DNA of 64,000 nucleotides from Corylus avellana (taxonomy: Eukaryota; Streptophyta; Magnoliopsida; Fagales; Betulaceae): NCBI RefSeq assembly GCF_901000735.1, contig NC_081547.1, positions 23,552,046 through 23,616,045 on the forward strand, read 5' to 3'. This document shows, piece by piece, positions 1 to 11,640 of this stretch; within the stretch, counting starts at the first letter, position 1; each line of letters begins with the position of its first letter. The notes beneath the pieces are model-generated. The model saw only the letters and a list, made by a program, of their open reading frames with translations. It ran no database searches and was not told the origin of the DNA. Position numbers and translations under genes: made by a program.

Positions 1-202
1 GAGTTTTTAAGGTACAACCTACTCGGTGTCATGACACTGTCGAGTTTTGAGCAACTCCCAAAATCTTGACTTCTCTTCATCTCTTGACACTTGCACCCAT
101 TCTCTTATAAATTAATTGGTACATTGCATGGCCGGCTCTTCCATTAGCAGGCGATTTAGACGGTCGCTTAAGACCTAATGAAATATGACCCAAAATAGTA
201 AT
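1..202. other. Intergenic, nothing recognised
   Basis: AT-rich sequence with no coding signal or repeat that I can identify, up to the target duplication of the MITE that follows. Confidence 0.4.
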
Positions 203-379
203 GAAAAGTGCTAGGCAGCCAAACAAATGAATCTAAATTTTTTTTTAAACTGACGTTGCAAAGGTTATTAAATTAAAATAAAAAAATGCAATTCTATCTC
301 CCTTGTCTGTCATTCACGGTCTGCCATGTCAGTTTGAAATTTTTTCTGAGTTCACTTGTTTGGCTTCTTAGCACTTTTC
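203..379. mobile_element. MITE (Mutator-like), family A copy 1
   Basis: A 177-bp non-coding element with terminal inverted repeats: the left end reads GAAAAGTGCTAGGCAGCC and the right end is its near reverse complement (GGCTTCTTAGCACTTTTC). It is flanked by AATAGTAAT (194-202) and AATGGTAAT (380-388), an 8/9 match, the 9-bp target duplication typical of Mutator-like elements. A second member of the family lies at 3355-3511. No coding capacity, so it is non-autonomous. Confidence 0.8.
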
Positions 380-388
380 AATGGTAAT

Positions 389-1730
389 AACACAATTAAG
401 GCCCTAAAGAGCATCTTAGCTATTACACTATCCTTTTCTAGTCATGGGTTAGCTTTTGACAACCCTTTGATTCCATAAATAAGCAAATATTATAAGTGGA
501 TGCTATATATATATATTAAAAAAAAACTATGTTCATCCTATATATATACTCTCTTTTCTTTTCGAAGATACATTTAATCTAATTAACAAATTGTGCAAAT
601 TAATTGAATTAACATGGTCAATGTTCTTGTAATGAATGACAAAACAAGATTTGATTGATCATGAAGTTTATTAAATGAAGGGATTTGGTGATACGATTTA
701 TCTTCTCCACAAGATTATGTTGGAGGAAGGCAAGAACCCCACTGATTAATGGATTCTTAAATGAAAATTTTTTAGTGTAACTTTGAATAATGTTCAGGAA
801 AAAAAAAGGATATTAATTTGTTCTGGTTATGTTCAATGTATAAAAATATCATTCAACCCACCATAATATTCTTAAGGACCCCAACTATGGGGGTAAAAAG
901 GTCCTGATTTTATACCAATCTGAAGGCGGTCACAACCTTTTGGGATGCTTTTAGATTGTCTCATCTCAGATTAACCGGACGTGAACCGTCCTCCGGTCGG
1001 CCAAAACGATAAATGATAAATGATAAATCTAAGAGCATTTTCAGCAGCTACCTTAAAGCTGCTTTCCTTCCTTATATATAGGGAAAATCTAAAAAAAATC
1101 ACAAAGACTCACCTACAGTAGTTTCTCTATATTTTCCATAGACATTAGGATTGCTATAGTTGTATTGGGTTCAACTGTAGCAATTTACATGGTTTATTAT
1201 AATCATAAAATGACATTCTCTCTTCTTTCACACTTTCCTATGCAAAATAAATGAATATAAAAAAAAAAAACAAAAAAAATAAAAAAATAAAAATAAAAGT
1301 AAAACAAATAATATTTTAATGTTATAGGGAACTATAAGGGTGAGCTATTGTGGAGTGTATTTGAATAGGGAGGTAAAAAGTAGTTTGGTTCTTTAAACAA
1401 AAGAAAAATGACGAGAAAACTGTTGGGAATGCCAAAAATGGGAATACAATTGTTTCTTTACCATTTACAGCAAATGCATTTGATTCTATTTTATGTTGTC
1501 TTGCAAATTAAGCTTCCTAATTTGGTTCCAACATGGTGTATGTTTGAGTTTGTGGAAAGCACGAGTCCTTTACGATCTGACGTGACACTTATCTAGTCAT
1601 GTTAATCATTAAACAATTAAATTTTTTTGTCTATCAAATTTTGTCGTTTAATTTGTTAACCCGTGATGACAGTGATGTGTTGCATGCCACATAAGTCTAT
1701 GAAGAAATTATGAAAATAATTTTTGAGAAA
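389..1730. other. Intergenic, possible MITE terminus
   Basis: No gene seen; the only reading frame of note (1408-1596) has no recognisable domain. The motif GAGCATTTTCAGCAG at about 1033 resembles the common plant MITE end GAGCATCTCCAACAG and an end of the element at 53.9 kb, but I could not fix a partner end. A-rich runs occur at about 1258-1310. Confidence 0.4.
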
Positions 1731-1900
1731 TAGTATAGTGTAATAAAAATATCATTTTTGGCCCATAAAAGTTCTAGGTGGCAAGAAGCCATAGGCCTCA
1801 TCCGTAGTTGTTGTGGCCCCACCCACTGATAGACATGTGGCCTCTTGCCACTTATGACTTTTTATGGGCGAAAAATGATCTTTTTATTGCACTATAGCAT
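1731..1900. mobile_element. MITE-like inverted repeat with long arms
   Basis: Two arms of about 60 bp, one starting TAGTATAGTGTAATAAAA and the other ending TTATTGCACTATAGCAT, are imperfect reverse complements. They share the core CATTTTT(G/C)GCCCATAAAA and GGTGGCAAG. The loop is short and non-coding, so the unit is nearly a complete palindrome. I could not define a target duplication, so the superfamily is unassigned. Confidence 0.6.
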
Positions 1901-2770
1901 AGGATCTTGGCAAAAATCAATTTTTTTGTGCTTTTCATTGGGAGGATAACACATCAGCATGGAACAATAAAAGTGGGCGTTGTGAAAACTGGAAACACTA
2001 AATCCATCCCTTATCAACAATATTCCCCACCCCCCCCTCCAAAAAAAAATAATAATAAATAAAGAACAAATCAAAAGAGAAATATAACGATTTGATGTTT
2101 TCACAACACCTACTTTCATTGTTTATCATCCTTTTAATGGATGATACAAAAAACTTGATTTGTGTCCGGTCCTTATAAAAGTTATTCTTAGATAATATAA
2201 TAAATTCATTAAAAAGTCAATTATATAGCACTCATGTCTCCTAATCACTGAATTCTGTCATAGATATTGTGAAAAAAGTGGGGTTAAAAAAGTAATACCA
2301 TTTTTTATTATTATTATTGTTTTTTGAAAAAGTGCATAAATTAAGTCGGTAAAACATTCTTAAAACATGATAAGACTTTGAGATAAATAATACTATTTAT
2401 AGCTTCTGAGCATAAGCTTTTTTCTGTGGGATCACATCTCTCAATTGTTAAACGCTAACTTTAATTCAAAATCAATGGTACGGATAAAAAAAAGTGTGTA
2501 CAAAAAAAAAGTACATAGAAAATTTACAAATAGTAGTTTTTTACTTTTTTTTTTTTTTTTTTTCCCTGGGCAAAATAGTATTTTACTATTGAAATGACAC
2601 GTAATGGAGCAAAATGGTCCCTGATAAAATCTGCTGAGGTCAACCTCGTACAATTTAGTCATCGAAGCAAAATTGACTACTCCATTTTTCCTTGCTTTAA
2701 GTGACAATAGTCAACGTAAATGGCCACCCAATGTTGGCTTCATATATTTTTTTTTTCCAAGTATTTAATG

Positions 2771-2806
<36 letters not shown>

Positions 2807-3345
2807 ATATTATTTAAAAAAATTTTAAAAAATTATTACTTTTATATCGAAAATAGCGTGTTTTTAGTGACTTATAATGTTAATTATTATTTTTTTTAAT
2901 TTTTTTTTATTTTTTTATAAAAAATGTAAACCTCATGAAACATGTTATATTGTCGACTGGTATAATATAAATATGATAAATAGATGTAAAATGTTGCGTT
3001 ATTCATATGTATGATAGTATATACATTATTATATACATACGAGAAATGGACAAAACCAAAATTTATTGGGTGGGAAGTGATATATCCAACCTTTTTCCTC
3101 ATGGGTCTCCCACTCAATTAAACACATAATCATGTTACATAGATAGTGCTGCCAAACGTACTTTTTATTTCTCGTTATGGTATAATTATAGGCGACAAGA
3201 TTTAAGACCCGACATTCACATTCACAATTATATTTCTACCAATAATTAAGTAAGAACCCTATTAGTTTTTCAATCAACAATTTTTCACTCAATTTTTGAA
3301 AACAGTACCCTAAATGAAATCACCTATATATATATTAACATAACA
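1901..3345. other. Intergenic, simple repeats
   Basis: No gene recognised. It contains an (AT)n microsatellite at about 2772-2802 and poly-T at about 2546-2563. Short reading frames here have no family resemblance. Confidence 0.5.
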
Positions 3346-3354
3346 TATAAAATA

Positions 3355-3511
3355 GAGAAGTGTTAGAGAGCCAAACAAATAAATTCAGAAAAAATTTTAA
3401 ACTGACGTGATAAGGGTTTTTAAATTAAAAAAATGCAAGTCTCTCTCCCTTGTCTGCACGTTAGTTTAAAAATTTTTCTTGGTTCATTTGTTTGGCTCTC
3501 TAGCATTTCTC
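3355..3511. mobile_element. MITE (Mutator-like), family A copy 2
   Basis: 157 bp with terminal inverted repeats GAGAAGTGTTAGAGAGCC / GGCTCTCTAGCATTTCTC, flanked on both sides by the perfect 9-bp duplication TATAAAATA (3346-3354 and 3512-3520). Subterminal sequence (CCAAACAAAT, AAACTGACGT, CTCCCTTGTCTG) matches the copy at 203-379, so both belong to one Mutator-like MITE family. It ends about 510 bp upstream of the gibberellin oxidase start codon, close enough to overlap its promoter. Confidence 0.87.
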
Positions 3512-3990
3512 TATAAAATATAGGGAAAATTTCACAAAAACTCCATTGAACTTCTATTCGTTTTGAGTCTTTTGATACTACTTCCAAAATTTAAAAAACT
3601 CTCAATTAAGGGTATCGAATTTTTAATTTTTTTCAATTACCCGATTCCGTTAAATTTTGTCAAAATTTTCAAAGTACACTTTTCTTTTATTAAAAAAAAA
3701 ATGCAATATGCAAAGTAGATAAGAATTTTCTGAAGTTTCCTAAAATATTTATACATCCTTTGCCACTCTTCCCACTCACTCACCCATCTCCACTTTTCCT
3801 CTTCCTTAAATTTCTCTACTCTTTTTAAGATAATTAATTTTTTTTTTAAAAAAGATAATTAATTTGTCAAACAGATTCCATATCTTTGTGTTTACCTGTC
3901 TTCCCAATTGAACAGCCTTGGCTTTTCTCTCTCCCAAACTTCTTTATAAAGCTGATCTCTTTCCCTCTTTCCCCCCCAATAACCAACCCA

Positions 3991-4009
3991 TCTCTCTCTC
4001 TCTCTCTCT
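3991..4009 (+). repeat. (CT)n microsatellite in GA20ox 5' leader
   Basis: A pure CT run ends about 13 bp before the start codon of the gibberellin 20-oxidase. CT-rich 5' leaders are common in plants. The matching GA run sits just after the stop codon. Confidence 0.8.
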
Positions 4010-4022
4010 ACAATATTCAAAT

Positions 4023-5432
4023 ATGCCAATGCTTCCTCCTACGCCTTCCTCGCCGGCAAACCAAAAAAATGAAGAGGAAGCTCTGGTTTTTGATGCATCT
4101 GTTCTTCAGGGTGAATCCAACATACCTTCGCAATTCATATGGCCGGACCATGAAAAGCCATGTGCCGAGTTGCCGGAGCTTATAGTCCCTCCGATTGACT
4201 TGGGCGGTTTCCTCTCCGGGGACCCACAAGCAGTCTCAAATGCTTCTCTGTTGGTCAACGAGGCATGCAAGAAACACGGCTTTTTTCTGGTTGTAAATCA
4301 TGGGATTGATACGAAATTTATAGCTAAAGCACACAATTTCATGGACGACTTCTTCCGCATGCATATCTCAGAAAAGCAAAAGGCTCAAAGAAAGATCGGC
4401 GACCACTGTGGGTATGCTAGCAGCTTCACCGGCAGGTTCTCCTCCAAGCTTCCGTGGAAGGAGACTTTTTCTTTCAGATATTGTGCCGGCGATCCCTCAT
4501 CGAAAATTGTCGAGGATTATATCGTAAATGTGATGGGCGAAGATTTCAAACAGTTCGGGTAAGACCCATGTTTAGTTATCCACTGAGATTCAGTCTTGTG
4601 TCGTTTCGATTCGTAAAAGAACAAAAGTCATATATATATATGTTTTTGTTTTGCTTTTCTCTTATGTTGTACTCTTTTGATGTGCATATAGGAGGGTGTA
4701 TCAGGAATACTGTGAAGCCATGAGCACTCTCTCCCTTGGGATCATGGAGCTTCTGGGAATGAGCCTAGGTGTTGGGAGAAAGTTTTTCAGAGAATTTTTT
4801 GAAGGAAACGATTCAATAATGAGATTGAACTATTACCCACCATGCCAAAAACCAGATCAAACACTTGGAACGGGGCCACATTGTGATCCCACATCGTTAA
4901 CAATCCTTCACCAAGATCAAGTTGGCGGCCTTCAAGTGTTTGTAGATGAACAATGGCACTTCATTAGACCAAACCCGGATGCTTTGGTTGTCAACATTGG
5001 CGACACGTTTATGGTGATTATCGATACTAGACTGTTATACGACTATTTTCAAATATCATTTTTCTATCGATATTTGCATGTCGCATGAAAAGTAATGAAT
5101 ATTAATGTATGCTATTTCAGGCTCTGTCAAATGGGATTTACAAGAGTTGCTTGCACAGAGCAGTGGTGAACAACAGAACAGTGAGGAAATCTCTTGCCTT
5201 CTTTCTATGTCCGAGGATGGACAAGGTGGTGACTCCGCCAAGAAGCTTGATCAACGCTGAAAATCCAAGAACATATCCAGACTTCACATGGCCGAATTTC
5301 CTCGAATTCACGCAGAAACATTACAGGGCCGACTCGAAAACCCTAGATGCCTTCTCGAATTGGCATCGACAGAATCACAAGAACATCCAAGAAAACAAAA
5401 ACAAGGATTTTGAAGTGTCCGTTGCCCGTTAG
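4023..5432 (+). CDS. GA20ox: Gibberellin 20-oxidase, three exons
   Basis: Exons by splice signals and reading frame are 4023-4558, 4692-5013 and 5121-5432, giving 389 aa, the usual family length. GA20-oxidases are soluble Fe(II)/2-oxoglutarate dioxygenases that oxidise C-20 of GA12/GA53 in steps to GA9/GA20, a rate-limiting step of gibberellin synthesis. Visible hallmarks: LPWKET at 143-148, NYYPPCQKP at 225-233, iron ligands H242, D244 and H298, and the 2-oxoglutarate-binding R308-x-S310. The three-exon structure also fits the family. The start is the first in-frame ATG after the CT-rich leader; upstream in-frame sequence has no ATG. Intron donors are GTAAGA and GTGATT. No mutation is seen, so the gene is probably functional. 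I cannot assign a paralogue number. Confidence 0.95.
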
Positions 5433-5440
5433 TTTGGCCG

Positions 5441-5460
5441 GAGAGAGAGAGAGAGAGAGA
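5441..5460 (+). repeat. (GA)10 microsatellite after GA20ox stop
   Basis: Ten GA units begin 8 bp after the TAG stop of the gibberellin 20-oxidase, within its presumed 3' UTR. Confidence 0.85.
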
Positions 5461-8400
5461 ATTGGTGCTTTTGGTGGGTCTATGAGGAAAATGGTAACAG
5501 AAACACCAAAAGGAAAGGCCCCCGCCCCCTTTGAAATTTGGTGTTAGTGTTGGAGGGAATATATCATCATGCAAGTGCAAGAAGCAATTTGGAGGAATAA
5601 AGAGACACGTCTAGTTTTCCTTTCGGCAACTATAATTAGATTGATTTTTGTTCTCTTTTCTTCATGTTAACATCATATTATGTAAGATCAAAAGTGTACG
5701 TGTCCAAATCTTTCAAATCTCTCTTTTATAGATATATATATAAAATAATCATCTCGTTTTGGTTTCATAGTTTGATGTAATCATATCAGAAAGCATGTGA
5801 AATCAGCTTATTTAAATGCTTGTGGTGGAGTTTACATCTACCATTTTAAAAAGGCACTACTTGAAAGTTGCATGCATGGCTTTGCTCTTGTCCGTACAAA
5901 AGAAAAAAGGGAATAAAAAAGAAAAAGAAAGAATGTGCTTTCAGAACCAAAGATCGATGGACTATTAATTGTTCTTCACAACTAATTAAGAGAATCTCCA
6001 TCAAGGCCAAAGTGAAATTCTTGCTTGATTACATTCTAGAAAAATTAATGCAAAATCTCTCGAGAATCAGAAATTTTTTGATAATGGCCCTTGCATATAC
6101 TAGCTTAAGAATAAGGAAACTAGCTAGCTATATTGATTTAATATAATTCAATGTATGTAATCGAATTAGTTTAACTTTTCTGCCTTCTTGGTCTTCTTTA
6201 CGACAAGTACTGTGATTCTTTTAACTCTTATGGAAACTACACTTACCCCTTCGAAATGCAATTTGCAATCTCTCCTTAATATTTTAATTTTTGTAATATG
6301 TACCATTCTTATCTGTCATTCAATTTGCTATGTCTCATCTCTATTAGGATTTCTTGTTTACTCAAATAGCAAGTGCATCAAGTGACGTAAAATGTTCATC
6401 AGTCTGACCGTGAGCTAGCCGACCGTGACCCATGCACAGATTGACCGTGAGTTGCCTTTTTTTCGTTTTTATTTGAAGTTTGTTTTTTAATTCGCTCTCC
6501 TAGCTTTTGTCTCTCAGTGTCAATGTCGGCACAGCAAAGTGCTTTCGCCGTTGGTATCTTTTGCAAGGTATATATTATATGATCGAATTTAATATTTAAT
6601 GGCCTAGTTTTTAGGATGATAAGTACTTGATGACAAATCAACTTAATTACAACATACATCCTGTACGCAAACAAACCGAGATAATTAATTAATGATAACT
6701 AGATGAAACCTTATCCCTTAAACTCTTGGAAAGTGTCTTTTGTGGAGGAGGGAGAGGCATAGAAGCTGATGATCATGATATAGAAATCATGACTTTTCTC
6801 CCAAGAAAAGTTCCCTATTTCTACCAAGAGACGCCCATGACATGTATATAGAAAGCTGCATGCATGACTCAAAGTTGCTTGAAAAGTTAGAAATTTTCCA
6901 CATCAATCAACATCATAAACCGAAAGTCTTCAACCTTTGTAAAACCATTACGTTCTTTCCACATGGATTATGGTGAGTTTGGCAAATAGTTTCAAGACGG
7001 GAACGTAAACAGAAACCGTTACCTCAGTCGGTGTAAAATTGATTTTTTTTAAGAGAGAGAATAAATCTTTGCCAATCAAGCTCCCTCGTCACGTTCTTTG
7101 CTAATCAATTATTCCACTCTTCTTTTATGCTCCACCAAGAAATTAAGGGCTAGAAATCACTCTTTCAAGCCATAATTAAATACATGTGGTGTATGTGATT
7201 AACATTACTCCAAATATGTGGGAAGACATGAGTGGCTACATGCTCAAACAAAAAGGTTAATTTGCCTGACTCTCCTTGTGCTAATTATTTGTTTTTTGTC
7301 TGATATAGATAATTTTTATTTTTATTTTTTCTAATTTGAAAGGTGGGCAAGGAGATTAATTGTTACTATTCTACTTGAGCGTAACTATATAGATTAGCAC
7401 CTACCCACTGGGAGCTATACATGATGGGCTTAGACAGTGAAAACCGCAGGTGCTCTCTTAAATCTGACTGAGTCATATATAGCTTAATCCAGTCCCACCA
7501 AAACATCAATAAGAACCAAGATGATTACATTAATCAGGTATAGAAATTCTCATTGCGAAATTCGAACCCATGTCCTAATTAATATATACCTAACCACTTT
7601 AAGAATTTTTTTTTTGAACCATTGAACTACCACCTTAGATGATTGTTTAATATAATTAATTTGGCCTGCGCGCACGCTATATGGTTACGACATGGGATGG
7701 GCAGTGTCTGGACAGTACTGCACTAAGAGTAGTAGCACGCACTTTATCATATGATTTTCAAGAGGAAGAGAGTATATATATAATTATAAATCTATATAGA
7801 TACGCCCTATCTATTTGTTTAATCAAATGTAGTCGTGGCAATAAATTAACTTCATTATATTAAAGCATAATTAATTAATTAATTAATTAAATAAGCATGT
7901 CATTGTCATGACTAATGATCTCTGTAGAATCAAAATCGATTTAATATACCTTGAAATCATCGCCTCCAATAGAATGTCCATGTCAAAAAGCAAAGAAAAT
8001 TAGTTGATGGAAGCCAAGTTTTAGAATTTTTGAAACGTACTGTTCATCCTGATTAATGATGCCATCATTTAAGCTAATTAATTGACATTTTGCATGACTT
8101 GATTGGACAAGAAGCTTTAGTTTTTCTATTATAACAAAAATCACTAAATAATTAACCAATAAACAAAATGTGTTTGGCCACCAAACCTGTCATCACCTGG
8201 CATGATTGATACTTTACATGCCTTAATTGGATAAGAAACAAGATTGCTTTAAGAAAAATAATTGTTTGTTATAAAGAATATACTCTAAGTTTGGCATTTT
8301 CTAATCGCTCTCGCATGAGCTAGCTAGCCACACCAATCCACAAGACTACAACAAAAGTGCCTGTTCGGGCACTTCCATGTTTCTTTTTCATCCGACTTGG

Positions 8401-9762
8401 CAAACCTTGTTTTTTTTTGGTGAGAATAAGACGGATTAATTTCCTCAATATAACTATGACCCAATCAATTTTTTAAAAAGAAGAAGAAAAAAAAAAGTCA
8501 TAACTTGTACTGCGTATGAAAACCAACTTATAAAAATGACAAAAGGGATCGAGAATAGGACCGGACCTGTAAAAATCGACTTGCAAGCAGAAAGTGTATA
8601 AGGGCTTATATGAAACACTTAGGATCGTAACGGGCCTAGGGCAAAGAATTCAGACATAACTTTCAAGAAAATCTCAGAATTATCATATACGTAGATATTG
8701 CTTCTTTTTCTACATAAAGAGATTTTATTTATGTGCACATGAAATGGTAAGATTTTGAACTTTTCTGAAACATATATATAAAATGTTGTGATCATAAATC
8801 AAGGGGTAGTCGCCATTCGGCTTGGCCCTTGTGCATGCGTATACGAAAGAGACAAGAAACATTGTAAGCACACTAGGTAGGGATTGTCACAAAAGTTGTT
8901 CCTTTCTCAAACGTGTCGAATGACGGTTAAAACGTAACACACACTCTAATCGCTATCCAATAGTTCAATCCCGCCAGCTGATAGATCTCTAATTATATTT
9001 TATTCTCTCATCAATAAAAAATAAAATACAGAAAAACCTATGACATAAACGAAAATAAAGAAATAAGTAATATTTCCCCACATGATATATATATATATAT
9101 ATAGGGGATCGAGTTTGACATTTTAGTAGAATTCATGCCTTCTCTTAATTATATCATGCGTCTTGCTGTATTGGGAATCAGTCTCAAACTGGACTCTTAA
9201 TTAAGACACCAATTAAGCATGCATGCATGCCACATGGACCAATCAAAGGGCCGTTTATTGAAATCAAAACTTGAGATGTGTGGGCGTGGGCGTGGGCGCG
9301 CGTGGGCGTGGGCGTGGGCGTGAGGCTTGGAGGTGTTATATATATATATACTTTGAAAACTAATATGGTTCTGAAATGTGTCACACCACCAAGGGGCAAA
9401 AACTAGGAGAAGACAAAAACTAGGAGAAGATATTTCAAGTGAGAAATATATATAGAAATGAGATAACTTCTAGCTACTGCATGAATCATGGAGTAATCAT
9501 GAATGAGCTGTTGACGGCTGGAGTCAGTGTGAATTGTGGACGGCTCAGCTACGTACTCACCTTGATTCATGGGATTTTATCATTCACAAATATGACATCA
9601 GAGAGAGCTCGATCTCTTTAGAATATAGATTTTGTGAGGATTGCTTTAGTAGCGTGGTCTACCTCTAGAGATTTCGAAGAAAATGCTGGAGATTCAAAAG
9701 TTAAAAGCACGTGGAACAACTTTCCAATCAAATCCTATATATTTCGGATTTGAATTTACATG
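5461..9762. other. Gene-free intergenic region
   Basis: No coding exon or RNA gene recognised. Short reading frames at 5868, 6188, 7681 and 9184 have no domain or codon signal that I trust. It contains a TAAT-type repeat near 7869-7894, an AT run at about 9085-9102 and the hexanucleotide minisatellite listed separately. The sequence just after the GA20-oxidase stop is its presumed 3' UTR. Confidence 0.5.
9278..9323. repeat. GTGGGC hexanucleotide minisatellite
   Basis: About seven tandem units of GTGGGC with one interruption (GCGC) in an otherwise AT-rich region. It is a sharp local GC spike with no coding role seen, likely length-variable. Confidence 0.85.
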
Positions 9763-9855
9763 AACATCACATTATCAAATTCAATGATGATTTTAAATGT
9801 CACATCACATTTAAAATGACTCTAAGACAACTCGAATTCTCCTTATATCATTACT
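9763..9855 (-). mobile_element. MITE fragment, family B (inverted copy)
   Basis: Read on the minus strand, this stretch matches the left half of the palindromic element at 10062-10199: AGTAATGATATAAGG, then AAATGTGATGTGACATTT, then the centre. It lacks the other arm, so it is a truncated member in opposite orientation. Confidence 0.6.
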
Positions 9856-10061
9856 CGTAGTATCTTGCTTTCCACTTGGGTCCTTGTGGATTGTGCTTCG
9901 AGGCTTACGATATTCCTAGACATTTATAAATTATGATTTGTTAGAGATTTTATGTATTATCTGATGACTTAGCTTAACAATTTGTCTTTTTTATTGCTCT
10001 AATGACAGACCTATGTGATATTATTAAGCTATGTTTTAGTTATGGTTATTATTATTTGTAG

Positions 10062-10199
10062 AGTAATAATATAAGGAGGATTAAAGTCATCTTAAATGTG
10101 ATGTGACATTTAAAATCACCATTGAATTTTGATCCGTTAAATGTCACATCACATTTGGGAGAACTCTAGGAGGACTCTAATCTTCCTTATATCACTACT
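10062..10199. mobile_element. Palindromic MITE, family B
   Basis: About 138 bp. The arms AGTAATAATATAAGGAGG and CCTTATATCACTACT are near reverse complements, and inner segments AAATGTGATGTGACATTT and AAATGTCACATCACATTT pair as well. No coding capacity and no target duplication defined. Confidence 0.65.
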
Positions 10200-10351
10200 T
10201 ATATACTACTAGTACAAAACCAATAAAGGTGTCATGCCCTAATCTCTGCCACATGCCTCCATGTATAGGCCACTGACTTTGGGTTTGACCCAAATTTCAA
10301 TCTAACAAGATTGTCCATTGTCAATCTCTTGGGTGGATCCAACTTTCACAT

Positions 10352-10638
10352 TGTTAAAGTAATAATTAAGTGATTTAATTTATCTCTTCCTATTAGCTTA
10401 AGTTTTTGGAATAATTGGTAATTTAACATGGTATCAGAGCTAAAGGTCATGGGATTAAACCTTGATTTTGTCAATTCACCCCTCATTTAAACTAAATATT
10501 CAACGTGTTGAGTCTCATCTATTAAAATGGAGTTTAGTTTGAGTCCACACATGAGAGGGAATGTTAAAGTAATGATTAAGTGATTAAATTTATCTCTTCC
10601 TATTAGCTTAAGCTTTTGAAATAACTGATAATTTAACA
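10352..10638 (+). mobile_element. TRIM retrotransposon, structurally complete
   Basis: Two direct 77-bp terminal repeats, 10352-10428 and 10562-10638, each start TGTTAAAGTAAT and end AATTTAACA, so they have TG...CA ends. The first is followed immediately by TGGTATCAGAGC (10429-10440), a standard initiator-methionine tRNA primer-binding site. A purine run GAGAGGGAA precedes the second as a polypurine tract. The interior is 133 bp and non-coding. This is the architecture of a terminal-repeat retrotransposon in miniature, mobilised in trans. The 5-bp flanks (CACAT and TAACT) do not match, so the insertion may be old or recombined. Confidence 0.88.
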
Positions 10639-11640
10639 TAACTCTACATTTTCCTTTCACCAAACTCTACACATGGTAGCCTAAATATAACTTGCAGAGT
10701 ATAAGGCTCGACTTTGGTCTCATCTAGTTTGTTTAAAAGGTATCTTACCATAAAGCTAGGCTTTTTAACCGATGAGAGATTACCTTGTGTTTTTCAATTT
10801 ATCCTATGTGGCTTCCCGCTCCATTGCCGATCAATTAGCAGGGTACTTTCAATCGTATCAACCGGCAACGACAATGGCAGGTAGCCTTATGATGGACTTT
10901 TGTGCGAATTTGCTAGTTGCAATCACTTTGTGTAGGCTAAGGGTCTGTTTGGGTATGCGTTTGATAGGCTTAAAAGTACATTTAACACTCAAAAAGTCCA
11001 TTTGAGAAAAAAGTATCCATCTGGTAAAAATAATTGTAAACGCTTTTAATTGCCCAAAAAGTTTATAAATAGCCAAAACACACTTTTAACAAAGCTTAAA
11101 CATGAAATTTTTACCAAAAAAAACGCTTTTTTAACTCAAGTTCTGTTTTTTGAATGCAATCCCTTAAAGGGGTGGCAATGATGGTGAGAAGAAAGTTTGG
11201 TCAAACAATTGGGCTTCAAGTAGGGTTTTTTCTAAACCCATAAGGCCCGAACCAATTAACAATATTTTTTTAAAAAAAAATGGGATAATTTTTAGTGGGT
11301 TGACCCGTTTGGACCAGCCTAGGCCAGTAGGCCTGATGCCCAACCCGTGTGACCCGAGAGTTAAAAAAATGCTGGAAGGCGAGGTTCGAGTTTCGAGTTT
11401 GGTGCCTTAGGCTTAGCCATTGGGTCATGACACTAATTTCCTTAATATTCTCCCACTGTTTGTATTATTAATTATATCAAGGAAATGAATATGATTAGCA
11501 TGTAACAATTATAATTGGAATTTTTCCGTGCGATTATTCCTTGTAATAACATGCATGAATATTTTAACACCCTACAACTTTTTTTTTTTATTTTTTTTTT
11601 TTTATTTTTTTTTTTTTATGCATCTATAAATACCATGAGG
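10639..11640. other. Intergenic, repeat-derived
   Basis: No gene seen. The short frame at 10772-11005 has no recognisable domain. Poly-T/A runs around 11579-11618 suggest old retroelement junctions. Confidence 0.4.

Noticed and set aside
3918..4022. N-terminal extension of GA20-oxidase by 35 codons from 3918
   Set aside because: The codon at 3918 is TTG, not ATG, and the extension runs through the CT-rich leader giving a meaningless LSLSLSL stretch. The ATG at 4023 gives the usual family N-terminus and length.
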